NCBI GenBank assembly: GCA_023052935.1
Contig: CM041295.1
Coordinates: 169,562,366 to 169,626,365, forward strand
Reading direction: 5' to 3'
Length of the DNA: 64,000 bases
From: Piezodorus guildinii
Lineage: Eukaryota; Arthropoda; Insecta; Hemiptera; Pentatomidae
Positions 33,868 through 42,556 of this stretch are shown here, in pieces (positions within the stretch are counted from its first letter, which is position 1; each line of letters starts with the position of its first letter). A program made the position numbers and the translations under genes. The notes below the pieces were generated by a model, which saw only the letters and a list, made by a program, of their open reading frames with translations, was not told the origin of the DNA and ran no database searches.

Positions 33868-34042
33868 GAAAAAGGTGACATTTGACTTGGAAAAGGTAAC
33901 ATTTGAAATGGAAAAGGTGACATTTGACTTGGAAAAGGTGACAATTGAAATGGAAAGGGTTACATTTTACTTGGAAAAGGTTACATTTGAAATGGAAAAA
34001 GTTACATTTGACTTGGAAAAGGTTACAATTGACTTGGAAATG
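33868..34042 (+). repeat. 21-bp tandem array, right arm
   Basis: About eight copies of the 21-bp unit, inverted relative to 31109-31390 and encoding the same VTFDLEK/VTFEMEK heptads on the plus strand before running into the T-rich spacer. Individual units differ by one or two bases, several of them (VTFYLEK, VTIEMER) unique to one arm. Confidence 0.8.
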
Positions 34043-34447
34043 CTATATATAATTTTTTTACTGTTTGAGAAATTTTATTTTAAAATGGAAAATAATCTAT
34101 TTTTTTGGATAGAAAATATTTTATTTATTTACTTCATATTGAAGATATTGTTTTCTTTTAATTACAGACTTATTGTTAAACATTTATTTTATTTTATTTA
34201 AGAATACTTATTATTTTTCTTTCTTTTTTTTCGTTTTTTTTTTAAAGGAATAAATAATATTTTGTGGTTTGGGAAGATTTTAATTTTGTATCAACAGTAT
34301 TTTTGTTATATTTTTCTGCTCGTGTTCATAATTAAGCATTATAATATTCGTTTTCTATATGTTTTAGCGACTTGCATTTTATGTTTTCTTTCTAAAAACT
34401 TAGGTTCAAATTTATATTATTAATTTAAATATTTATTTCTTCATTTT

Positions 34448-37346
34448 TTGATAGATTCCAATAACTTTGAAATTATTCATATTTTAAGGATTCGCTCTTA
34501 TCTATTCCTTAATCCCGACTCTTTTACAGTTATCCCAACTCCCAAATCCAGCTATGTTAATATCCTTACCTCCTGTCACATTAATGCACAATCCCTTATT
34601 GCCCACTATGATGAATTTCAAAAATATTTTCTAGACAATTTTTATCACATCATAGCAGTATCTGAAACCTGGTTAAAACCTTACATTCCTTCCTCACAAG
34701 TATCCCTCACCAATTATTCCTTCCTTCGCCATGACCGATCTGATCGCAGGGGTGGTGGTGTGGGGCTGTATATACATGACTCTCTCAAGGCCAAAATCCT
34801 TCCCCAATCACCTTCTCTCGACCATCCTCATATCGAATACATGTTTGTTGAAATCTCCACTGTTTCATCTCCTCTCCTGTATGCCATTGTCTATCGACAG
34901 CCTCATGTTCCTTTCGATAACCTTTTTGAGTCCTCCCTAGTCCAATTGGTTTCAAGTTACTCCAATATCATCATTTCCGACGATTTCAACGTTAATATGA
35001 TGTCTGAATCATATGATAAATCTTTCTTAGTAAACCTCTTGTTTTCCCTAAATCTTTATCTTGTTCCTTATTTTCCCACCCACCATACGCAATTCTCCGA
35101 CACCTGGCTGGACCTTCACATAACAGATTCATCCCTAAAAATCCTTTCATCCTCCCAGGACCCGGTTCCGTATCTTTCATCGCACGACCTTATCCAGATT
35201 TCATATGACCTACCAGTAAAATCCTTTACTCCCAAAGTGATATCCTATCGTAATTTGGATCTCATATCCTACGAATCACTTCGATCTGACCTGGAATCAC
35301 TAAATTGGGATACCATATACTCCTGTAACTCTATCGATCCTATGATTTCCTGTCTCAACTTAAATCTGAAAACCATACTAGACATACATGCGCCTATTAA
35401 AACCCGAACCTTCCGCCGTCCCACTGCTCCTTGGCTGACTTCCGAAATAAAGGAAATGATGAGAAGAAGGGAAGCAGCCAGACGTAAATTCCGTCGCACT
35501 CGCTTTCCAGATGATTACGCAAATTATAAGCAGCTTCGAAATGAAACCCAGGACGCAGTGCGACGTGCGAAATCCCTCTTCATCCATAATGCCCTCTCCA
35601 GTGCTTCAAATACTCAATCCAAATGGAAAATCCTCCGCAAACTATCCCTTCCAGAATCTTATAACTGCAATTCCATTTCTATCCCACCAGACGAACTTAA
35701 CAATTATTTCGTATCCTTATCACCTTCCTCATCTTCCACTACCGATATTGGGCATAATACTTTTAATCCAGAAAGTTTCTTCTTCTCCCATATTCCATAT
35801 GACGAATTAATTACAACTGCTCTTAAATCCCACACCAATGATTATGGACCCGATAACATACCAGTAAAACTAATTAAATCCTGTCTACCATTTCTTATTC
35901 CAGTACTCTATCATATATATAATTTTTCCTTTCAAAACTCCATATTTCCTACTTCCTGGAAAACTGCCTTAGTTCGTCCATTAAACAAAATTCCAAATCC
36001 TTCCTCACCGTCTGACTTTCGTCCTATTTCTTTACTTTCTAATCTTTCCAAACCCTTGGAACGCCTTGCACAAAACCAACTATCAAATTTCCTAGAAGAA
36101 CGCGCCCTAATCAATCCTATCCAATCCGGCTTCCGACCTGGTTATTCCACACAATCCGCTCTCCTAAAAATAATCCACGACTTCCAATCCGCTATTGAAA
36201 ACAAAAAACTGACTATCCTCATCCTTCTAGATTTTTCTAAAGCCTTTGACACAGTTGACCATAATATCCTCCTTGCCAAACTACGAAATCTCCCTTTATC
36301 CAATAGTGCTCTGCGCTGGTTTCAATCCTTCCTCTCAGATCGTTCGCAGTATGTGGTAGTTCCAGGCCAACCTTCTTCCAGAACTTTACCTTTATCCTGT
36401 GGTGTTCCTCAAGGTTCATCACTGTCTCCCACTTTATTTTCTATTTACATTAATGACCTTCCTCTCCATATTCATCACTCCCAATATCATATCTATGCTG
36501 ATGACTTCCAAATTTACCAATCCTTCGCTCCTTCGGACCTATCACTAGCAATCGAAAAGCTGCAAGACGATCTCAACCGAATTAGTTCTTGGGCAGCCGA
36601 CAACAAGCTGAAACTAAATGTAGAGAAAACTAAAGCTATCGTGATAGGATCCCATCCTCTCCTTAAAAACCTCCCACCAATCCCAACACTGTTTCTCAAT
36701 GACAATCCAATAAAGTTTCACCAAACCGTTAAAAACCTAGGACTCACCCTTGATCAAACCTTATCCTGGAAAAACCATATCTTTGAAATCTCTCGTCGCA
36801 CATTTTCCACCTTAAAACACCTAAATTACCTTCGTCATCTTCTTCCTTTTGAAACCCGTAGGCTTTTGGTTAGTTCCTTAATATTCCCCCACTTTGACTA
36901 CTGCTGTGCGGTGTATGGGGGTGTCTCTGGACATCTCGAAGCAAAACTAAAACGATTATTCAACTGCTTTATCCGCTTCATCTTTGGGATGTCCAGGGAC
37001 ACCTCTGTCACCCGATTCTACGAAGAGTTGAAGTGGCTTTACCCTTCCTACCGTTGTAAGTACTTCCTGGCTTCCTTTCTCTTCCAAGTTCTCCCAATCC
37101 CGCCGTCCGTCTTACATAACAGATATGTTTCTTTTCAAATCCTCAGTCCACACTCGCTCACGGCCTTCGGACATGTATATGGTGCCCCATCGAACTGCAG
37201 CTTACGACAGATCTTTCCTAATTCGATCTTCATCCTTATGGAACTCTATTCCTTCTAATATCCGTGACTCCAATACACTTCCGACATTCAAATCTCGCCT
37301 GTTTAATCATCTCCTGTCCCTCCAATTTCCGAGGAATCCTAATTAG
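34448..37346 (+). CDS. CR1-like LINE ORF2: APE endonuclease plus reverse transcriptase
   Basis: The frame is open from 34424 to 37258. No in-frame ATG precedes the endonuclease; the first is at about residue 131 counted from the TTG at 34448, so the true start is unresolved. Endonuclease: CHINAQSL (N box), AVSETWL (catalytic Glu), RGGGVGLYI, IISDDFNVN, and LSSHDLIQISY where SDH is usual. RT: FRPISLLSNLSKPLERL, GFRPGYSTQSALL, LDFSKAFDTVDHNILL (motif A), GVPQGSSLSPTLFSIYIND (motif B), HIYADDFQIYQ (catalytic), NLGLTLDQTLSW (thumb). Near 37135 one extra T in a T4 run shifts the frame; the normal tail HTRSRPSDMYMVPH and PTFKSRLFNHLL continues to 37346. Otherwise intact over 930 codons. Confidence 0.85.
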
Positions 37347-37911
37347 TTTTCTAATTTCAATTAAAATTAATAACAAAACAGATAGAAGCGTTTATATACC
37401 CATTATATTTTATGTTATCTGGTGTTTTGCACTTATCATATTATTAGTATATTGTTAAAAAACAAAAAACACGGAAATGCTTTTTTAATAAAAATTGTAT
37501 ATAAGTACATATTTCTTATTACGTTTATTATCTAGTTTAATTCTCAATACTATTATTTAAGACTGCTTTTTAATCCATTGTTTGTAATTTCTATTGTTTC
37601 TTTGTATTCTTTTTGTATACTCTAAGACCTTAAAGTTTTATTTTGATTTTCCTGTTATGTTATTCTAAAGGGACTAGTCCCAGAATAAATAAAGATTTAT
37701 TATTATTATTATTATTAATAACCCTCCGAGGCGATTGAAGAGAAGGCGGCCTCGGGTTCTACTGCCTTAAAATAGTTAGTTAGCTACCACTGGGTAGTTC
37801 TTTCTCAAGACGTTTTCATGACTTTCCTTCATTCTGAATTTTTATTCATTGTTTTGTTTAATATAGTTGTAAATTACAAAAAATAAATTAAAAAAAAGAA
37901 AATCCTCTCTG

Positions 37912-38200
37912 TGTTTATAAAATCATGTTAACTTGGTCATTAGTGTTTATGTATTCTAAAAAAAATAGTTAAAGTGATTTTATGCATCAGTTCCAACCGA
38001 GATTACCTATCTTTAAATGGCATTTTGCTCGTTAGAATGGAAGAGATTTTTCGTAATTTAATGATCTTTTTATACTTATATTTATCTTTATATTTATTCG
38101 CTGCACAGACGGTTAAGGAAATCGGTAGTGTGTATGGCGACGGTGCCTTAGGAGAAAACACCGTCCGTAAATAATTTTCTCGGTTCAGAACAGGTAATTT
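37912..38200 (+). repeat. dispersed repeat family G, copy 2
   Basis: It continues family G across the Jockey insertion: GTTTATAAAATCATG, AGTTAAAGTG, TTATGCATCAGTT, CGAGATTACCTATCTTTAAATGG. It matches 25505-25740. No gene is seen here or up to 38520. Confidence 0.6.
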
Positions 38201-38524
38201 TGTGTTGAAAGATGCAAAACACTTGGTTCTTACTTCAACTGTTTTAAAAGGATGGAAAAACGAAATTTCCCGAAAGATGGCAACATGTAACAGATCAAAC
38301 TGGGTCATCATATTTTTGTATTTAATCTTTAAAGGAATATGAGAAAAAGTTTTAATATAAATCAACACTAAAAGACGCTATCAACTTATTTTACAACCAA
38401 ATAAAATGCCCCTTACAAATATGCTCTATCAATAATTAATCCATGCATAATTGTCTTTCTCAAAAAACCTCTAAAATAGTTTACAAATAGCTACTGTACA
38501 TTTTTTTTATTAAATAATTAACAA
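38201..38524. other. stretch without recognised gene
   Basis: AT-rich DNA. The 121-codon minus frame at 38003-38368 has no recognised similarity and overlaps the repeat. Confidence 0.35.
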
Positions 38525-38629
38525 TGAGTTAAAATTAATAAATTATATACTTTTCAATCCTAACACATTTTTTTTTTTTTTTTTTAACTTAATATAGACA
38601 ACTAAAATAAAATATTAAGTGTTGAAAAA
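38525..38629 (+). repeat. repeat family D, left half (target of Jockey C)
   Basis: TTAAAATTAATAAATTATATA, a T-run, TAACTTAATATAGACAACTA and TATTAAGTGTTGAAA match the inverted copy at 51190-51310. The right half continues at 45373-45450. The repeat was split by Jockey copy C. Confidence 0.7.
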
Positions 38630-38924
38630 GTAATACCAACATGGCCGCAAGTGAAGTTACACAAAGTTATAGCTCTCTGATCAATTGTTGTTCATAGTGA
38701 TATTAGCCCATATCTAGTATATAAAGTTTGTAAACATTGAAATTTATACATTCGTGAACAATTTAACTCGAAGAATGGTGTGGTAAGCGTTTTGATTTCA
38801 CTTAATTGACAGTTAGAAATATTAGTGTTGGCTAGCGCTTCGACCACGTGAAGGCGGCAGATCTCTACCTTCCTGGAGGGAGCCGCTGGCTATCATCATC
38901 TTAACTGCAATCTCTCTGTCAGCT

Positions 38925-39012
38925 CACTGATAGCTCACTTGGTTAAGGCGCTGCTTCCCCACCTCCCATTCGTTTTAGGCACGAGTTGGACTCCAGTTAT
39001 TTTTTTTTTTTT
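38925..39012 (+). promoter_or_regulatory. tRNA-like segment in Jockey 5' UTR (copy C)
   Basis: ATAGCTCACTTGGTTAAGGC (38930-38949) is close to a tRNA D-arm/A box, followed at 38981-38994 by ACGAGTTGGACTCC, a partial B-box/T-arm match, and a 13-base T-run (39000-39012) like a polymerase III terminator. It lies about 130-200 bp before ORF1, as in copy A. Jockey-D has TAGCTCGGCTAGG (45675-45687) plus a T-run in the same place. Promoter function is inferred only. Confidence 0.45.
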
Positions 39013-39267
39013 CATTTTTTCACCATAGAATGTTACTTTTTTTCTTTTTCATTATTTGTGTAAATATTTTATAAGTTCAATTTTAATTTTCTTTACTTTT
39101 TTCTCTGATTACTTTTGTTTTTAATTTAAAATGAGTAAAACATCGTGCATGGAGTCAGATGATGAAACAGTTTTCTTGGAAATAAGTGAGACTGACTCGC
39201 AATATTTAACGAGGAGAACTCTTCAGAAAAGACAGCGAAATCAGGCACCTGGTTCTCTACAAAATTC

Positions 39268-39563
39268 ATCGTCATCATCATCCGTGGCGCTACAGACCGA
39301 TGTGGTCCTTGGCCTCCTCAATAAGTCTTCGCCAGATGGTTCGGTCTTGAGCAGCCGCTCGCCAGTTGCGGGCGTCAAGTAGGCGAAGAGCATCCCTGGC
39401 AACGGTGTCCTCCCATCTAAGCCGAGGTCTTCCTCTTCCTCTTGTCCGGTGGAGCCTCCCATCCAGCAGCTTTTTGGGAATTTCATCGTCTGGCATCCGT
39501 ACTACGTGGTCAGCCCATCGCAGTCTTGCTAAGCTGATTAACCTCATCACATCAGCTTCGCCA
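39268..39563 (-). mobile_element. nested RTE-like LINE 3' end
   Basis: A 296-bp 5'-truncated LINE on the minus strand, flanked by the 10-bp repeat TACAAAATTC (39258-39267 and 39564-39573). It encodes the ORF2 end: YGEADVMRLISLARLRWADH, VRMPDDEIPKKLL, GRGRPRLRWEDTVARDAL, NWRAAAQDR and IWRRLIEEAKDHIGL. The 3' end is GTCTGTAGCGCCACGG plus a (ATG)n tail. It interrupts ORF1 of Jockey copy C, so it is younger than that copy. The frame is fully open over its 92 codons. Confidence 0.9.
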
Positions 39564-40090
39564 TACAAAATTCGCTAAACAAAAAAAAAGAAGAAAGGAA
39601 AGAAACAAACGTCACCCAATACTACCATCAGCAGCACACCTGCAGTCAACATCATGGATCCATCAATACCTCAAAATCAATCTTCCACAATTTCCACTGA
39701 TATTCCTACAAGCAATAAATTTGCAGCCCTCAGTACTATCGATACAGAGACAACAACTCCAGGTCAATTCTCTGAACCGGAGCCTCCCCCAATATTCGTA
39801 ACAAATATACGAGACTTTATGACCTTGGCACAGGAAATCTCAAATTTAATCGGTCAGCCAAATTTTAAATGCTATTCTCGATTAAAAGATATTAAAATAA
39901 ATACCACGACTATAAAAAATTAATTAATTACTTACAAGAGAAAAAAATATGAATTCCACTGTTACCAGCTTAGAGAAGAAAATCCGTATAGGGTAGTATT
40001 GAGAGGCCTTCATTCTTCCACATCTACTACAGCAAGCAGGACATTGAGGAACTAGGACACAATGTCCGACATATTTCCCCTGTAATCCAT

Positions 40091-41576
40091 AAAAATAATA
40101 ATAATAATAATAGGCTTAGCGAACCCGAAGGTTCGATGCCGATACCACGAAATTCCGCCTACACAAACTCGTCCAATGTTCACCATTCAAGCCCAAGCCC
40201 CCGAGATCAGCCTTAACGCAATCCTTCCATCTCCGCTTCGGCCTACCTTTCGGACGCCTACCAGTCGGATCAGCAAATACCAACTTTCTCGGAATCCGCT
40301 CGTCATCGAGCCCAACAACTTTACTCGCCCATTTGAGTCTCCGCGATGCAATCAGCTCAATTATATTCACAGGATGCAAGTTCCGCAATTCCGCGTTGTG
40401 CAACCGTCTAAACTCCCCAGTGGCCTCATCTCTCTTTGGACCAAATATTTTACGCAATACCTTATTTTCGAAAACCTTAAGCCGTTGTTCATCCTTCAAA
40501 GTAAGCGGCCACGTTTCACATCCGTAAAGAACCGTTGGAAGAATAATAGTTTTATAAATTCTAATCTTTAAGTTTTTAGATAGAAGCCGCGAACTAAGTA
40601 ACTTAGCAACTGAATAATAACACGCATTTCCCACCTTTAACCGGGACTTTATTTCTTCCTGGATTTCATTTTTTCTAGTTATAATTGAACCTAAATACTT
40701 GAATTTCTCTACGTGCTCAAAAGTATGACCTGATACATCAATATCACCAAGATCGACACCGTTTCTGCTACTAATCATATACTTCGTCTTATCGGTATTT
40801 AATTCGAGTCCTATTTCTTTACCGGTTTTTATTAGTTGTATGGTTTCCGTGTCTTCACCTAGCAGTACCAGATCATCGGCATACCCCAAAACCGGAATCT
40901 TGTCACCCATATTTAAGCCTTTCTCGGTACACATCACCTTTTTATGACATATTCTAAAGCTAAATTAAATAACACAGGTGAAAGGGAGTCACCCTGTTTC
41001 AAACCCGATCGCACCTCAAATCTCTCGGAGTAATTATGACCGATTCTAACTTTATGGAATGTTTCCGACAAACACATCTCTACTAGGTTTACTAACTTTC
41101 TAGGTATTCCCTGTTCAATCATGATATTATATAGCTTCTGACGGTCTATTGAATCATAAGCCTTTTTAAAATCGATATATAGTTGATGGACTACACCGTT
41201 GTATTCCAATTTTTTCTCTAATATTTGACGTAAGGAAAATATTTGGTCAATAGTCGAGCGATTCCGCCTAAAACCACATTGGTAATCTCCGATAATTTCC
41301 TCAGCGTATTCCGTGATTCGACTAGTTAGATTTGACGAGAATATTTTATAGCATCTCCTCGCGCGGATCTCATTACCGCGTATGGGGAGCGTCCCACGGG
41401 TGGCGGATGTGGGGATGGTCGGTGGAATTTCCTCGGAAGCTCCTCCCTGCTAAGTCCGATGGACTCGCTGACCAACAATGAGAGCGGCCCCCCAGGCTTG
41501 CTGGAGGGTGTGACGTAGGTTCGAACGCCCTACTCACATATTTTAGTTCACAAAATATCACCAAAAGTCATGGATT
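40091..41576 (-). mobile_element. nested RTE-like LINE with unusual 5' joint
   Basis: A 1.49-kb minus-strand LINE inside Jockey ORF1, flanked by the 13-bp repeat CCCTGTAATCCAT (40078-40090 and 41577-41589). Its 3' end is a TTA-type simple repeat (40091-40112). RT starts at about 41350 (IFSSNLTSRITEYAEE) with YQCGFRRNRSTIDQIF and runs to the C-terminus at 40116. The 5' 200 bp (41377-41576) are GC-rich and unrelated to RT or to copy C. They include GGTTCGAACGCC on the plus strand, a weak B-box match. This suggests a 5' chimera formed during insertion, or an unknown SINE. Confidence 0.85.
40116..41375 (-). pseudogene. RTE-like reverse transcriptase, front truncated
   Basis: Two frames (41209-40934 and 40937-40116) overlap at ATGA-like bases. 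The first carries QLYIDFKKAYDSIDRQKLY (motif A) and GLKQGDSLSPVLFNLALEY (motif B). The second carries PVLGYADDLVLLGED (catalytic), FKYLGSIITRKNEIQEEI, ILPTVLYGCETWPLTLKDE (thumb), GPKRDEATGEFRRLHNAEL and RPKGRPKRRWKDCVKADL with a C-terminal end. A -1 shift at about 40935 separates them. Upstream, the frame continues to about 41350 with a shift near 41215. Motifs before IFSSNLTSR are missing because of 5' truncation. Both catalytic aspartates are intact. Confidence 0.85.
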
Positions 41577-42556
41577 CCCTGTAATCCATCCAACTGAAAA
41601 ATACCCGCTACCCCTGTTTTTTATCGATCTTGAGCCAGCTTCTAATAATTCTGAAATATTTCACGTCACCAGGCTGGTGTACTCAGTTGTAAGATTTGAA
41701 GAGCCGAGACATAGAGCGGAAATAGTCAAGTGCACCAAATGCCAGAACCTTGGACACACGAAATCATACTGTCACCATCAGCCAAGGTGCGTTAAATGTG
41801 GTGGTATGCACCTGTCCAACACGTGCCCAAAACCTAGAGATACGCCATCCAATGTGCTTTGTGCAATGAAGCGCATCCTACTAACTATAAGGGTTGCATA
41901 GTTTATAAAAACCTGCAACGTCAAAAAGCAATTACCGCAGCCTTCCATTCTCAAAGAAATGCAGTTTCTACGGATCCAAGGACTGGACCTTCTACAAGAA
42001 ATGACGTACGACCCTCAAGAACGCCAGCAAGTTATGAATAGGATAGATTAATGAACTCTTCAACCAATACTTCCACGTTTTCAAACATCTTTAGGAAACA
42101 TCAACAGGCACCTCTGCCTTCCTTATCTCAGATTCAGACCTCCCATCCTGACCCTAATAAGCCTTCTCATCCTAATCTTAAGATCTCACATCCCCAGCGT
42201 GAAAACTCCCAACCTCTTCCTAAAATTTCCACAAATGAAATAAATCCCAAAGATCTATTAAGGGTTAATCTGCCACCGGAACCCTACTCCAAACATCCTG
42301 CTCCTTCTCCATCTACATCTCAGCTTAATCGACCAGATAAATCAATGGAACCTACTCAGCGTTTGAGAAATCCACCTCAAAACATCCATACTAATCCTCC
42401 AATCCAAAACACTGCCTACAATCCCTATCCTAACCAAAATCCTACAGACATTACTGCAATCTTTTCATCATTCATTCCTGAAATTCAAAATACAATCAAT
42501 CCTTTGATCAATCTCCTTACCAGACTCTTCTCAGTAATCCCATTCCATGCCCCAAT

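Larger units (their letters stand above)
31104..34047. mobile_element. 2.9-kb foldback-like palindrome made of subrepeats
   Basis: The left arm 31104-32397 and right arm 32976-34047 are inverted copies around a ~580-bp centre. Each arm has an outer block of 21-bp repeats (left about 31109-31390, right 33868-34042), a ~280-bp single-copy block (contains GAGAGGAGGGGTAG and its complement), and an inner block of ~110-bp repeats with core TTTCGGGTGGTTATGATTAC (about seven units left, six right). Ends are TATAGCATTT and AAATGCTATA. Long arms built of direct subrepeats are the hallmark of foldback elements. No transposase and no clear TSD are seen. It interrupts the tandem spacer of the CR1-like LINE. 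Confidence 0.8.
28806..37715 (+). mobile_element. CR1-like LINE with two ORFs, disrupted by a foldback
   Basis: Because the Jockey fragment on both sides is one interrupted copy, the whole 8.9 kb between is one nested insertion. It holds ORF1 (29170-30087), a T-rich tandem-repeat spacer, a 2.9-kb palindrome (31104-34047), ORF2 (34448-37346) and a short 3' UTR ending AATAAATAAAG and (TTA)n at 37690-37715. A simple-repeat tail and an ORF1 with a PHD finger fit the CR1 supergroup (CR1/L2/Kiri and relatives). Without the palindrome the element is about 6.0 kb. The 5' boundary is uncertain within about 28800-28815. It is the best-preserved LINE here. Confidence 0.8.
28448..37902 (+). mobile_element. 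Jockey 3' fragment split by a CR1-like LINE
   Basis: A 5'-truncated Jockey copy on the plus strand with the 9-bp repeat TCCTCTCTG at 28439-28447 and 37903-37911. The left part (28448 to about 28805) encodes the RT tail with many stops (KILRKILNVPYFVTNQLLHN, NIPFLADIARDRYSSFHS, NPLVRN). The right part (37716-37902) continues with the RRLK-type tail region (CCTCCGAGGCG, GGCGGCCTCG), the ACTACCACTGGGTAG-type 3' UTR and an A-rich end. The two parts line up with copy C at 44815-45150 and 45185-45365. Everything between is a later insertion. The flanks join into an intact family G repeat. Confidence 0.85.

Noticed and set aside
34731..36705. Open frames antisense to or overlapping the CR1-like ORF2
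   Set aside because: Shadow frames of a long conserved RT gene; no independent motif.
41373..41564. 63-codon minus frame in the GC-rich 5' joint of the nested LINE
   Set aside because: No motif; openness expected from GC-rich composition. Treated as a chimeric or SINE-like joint.
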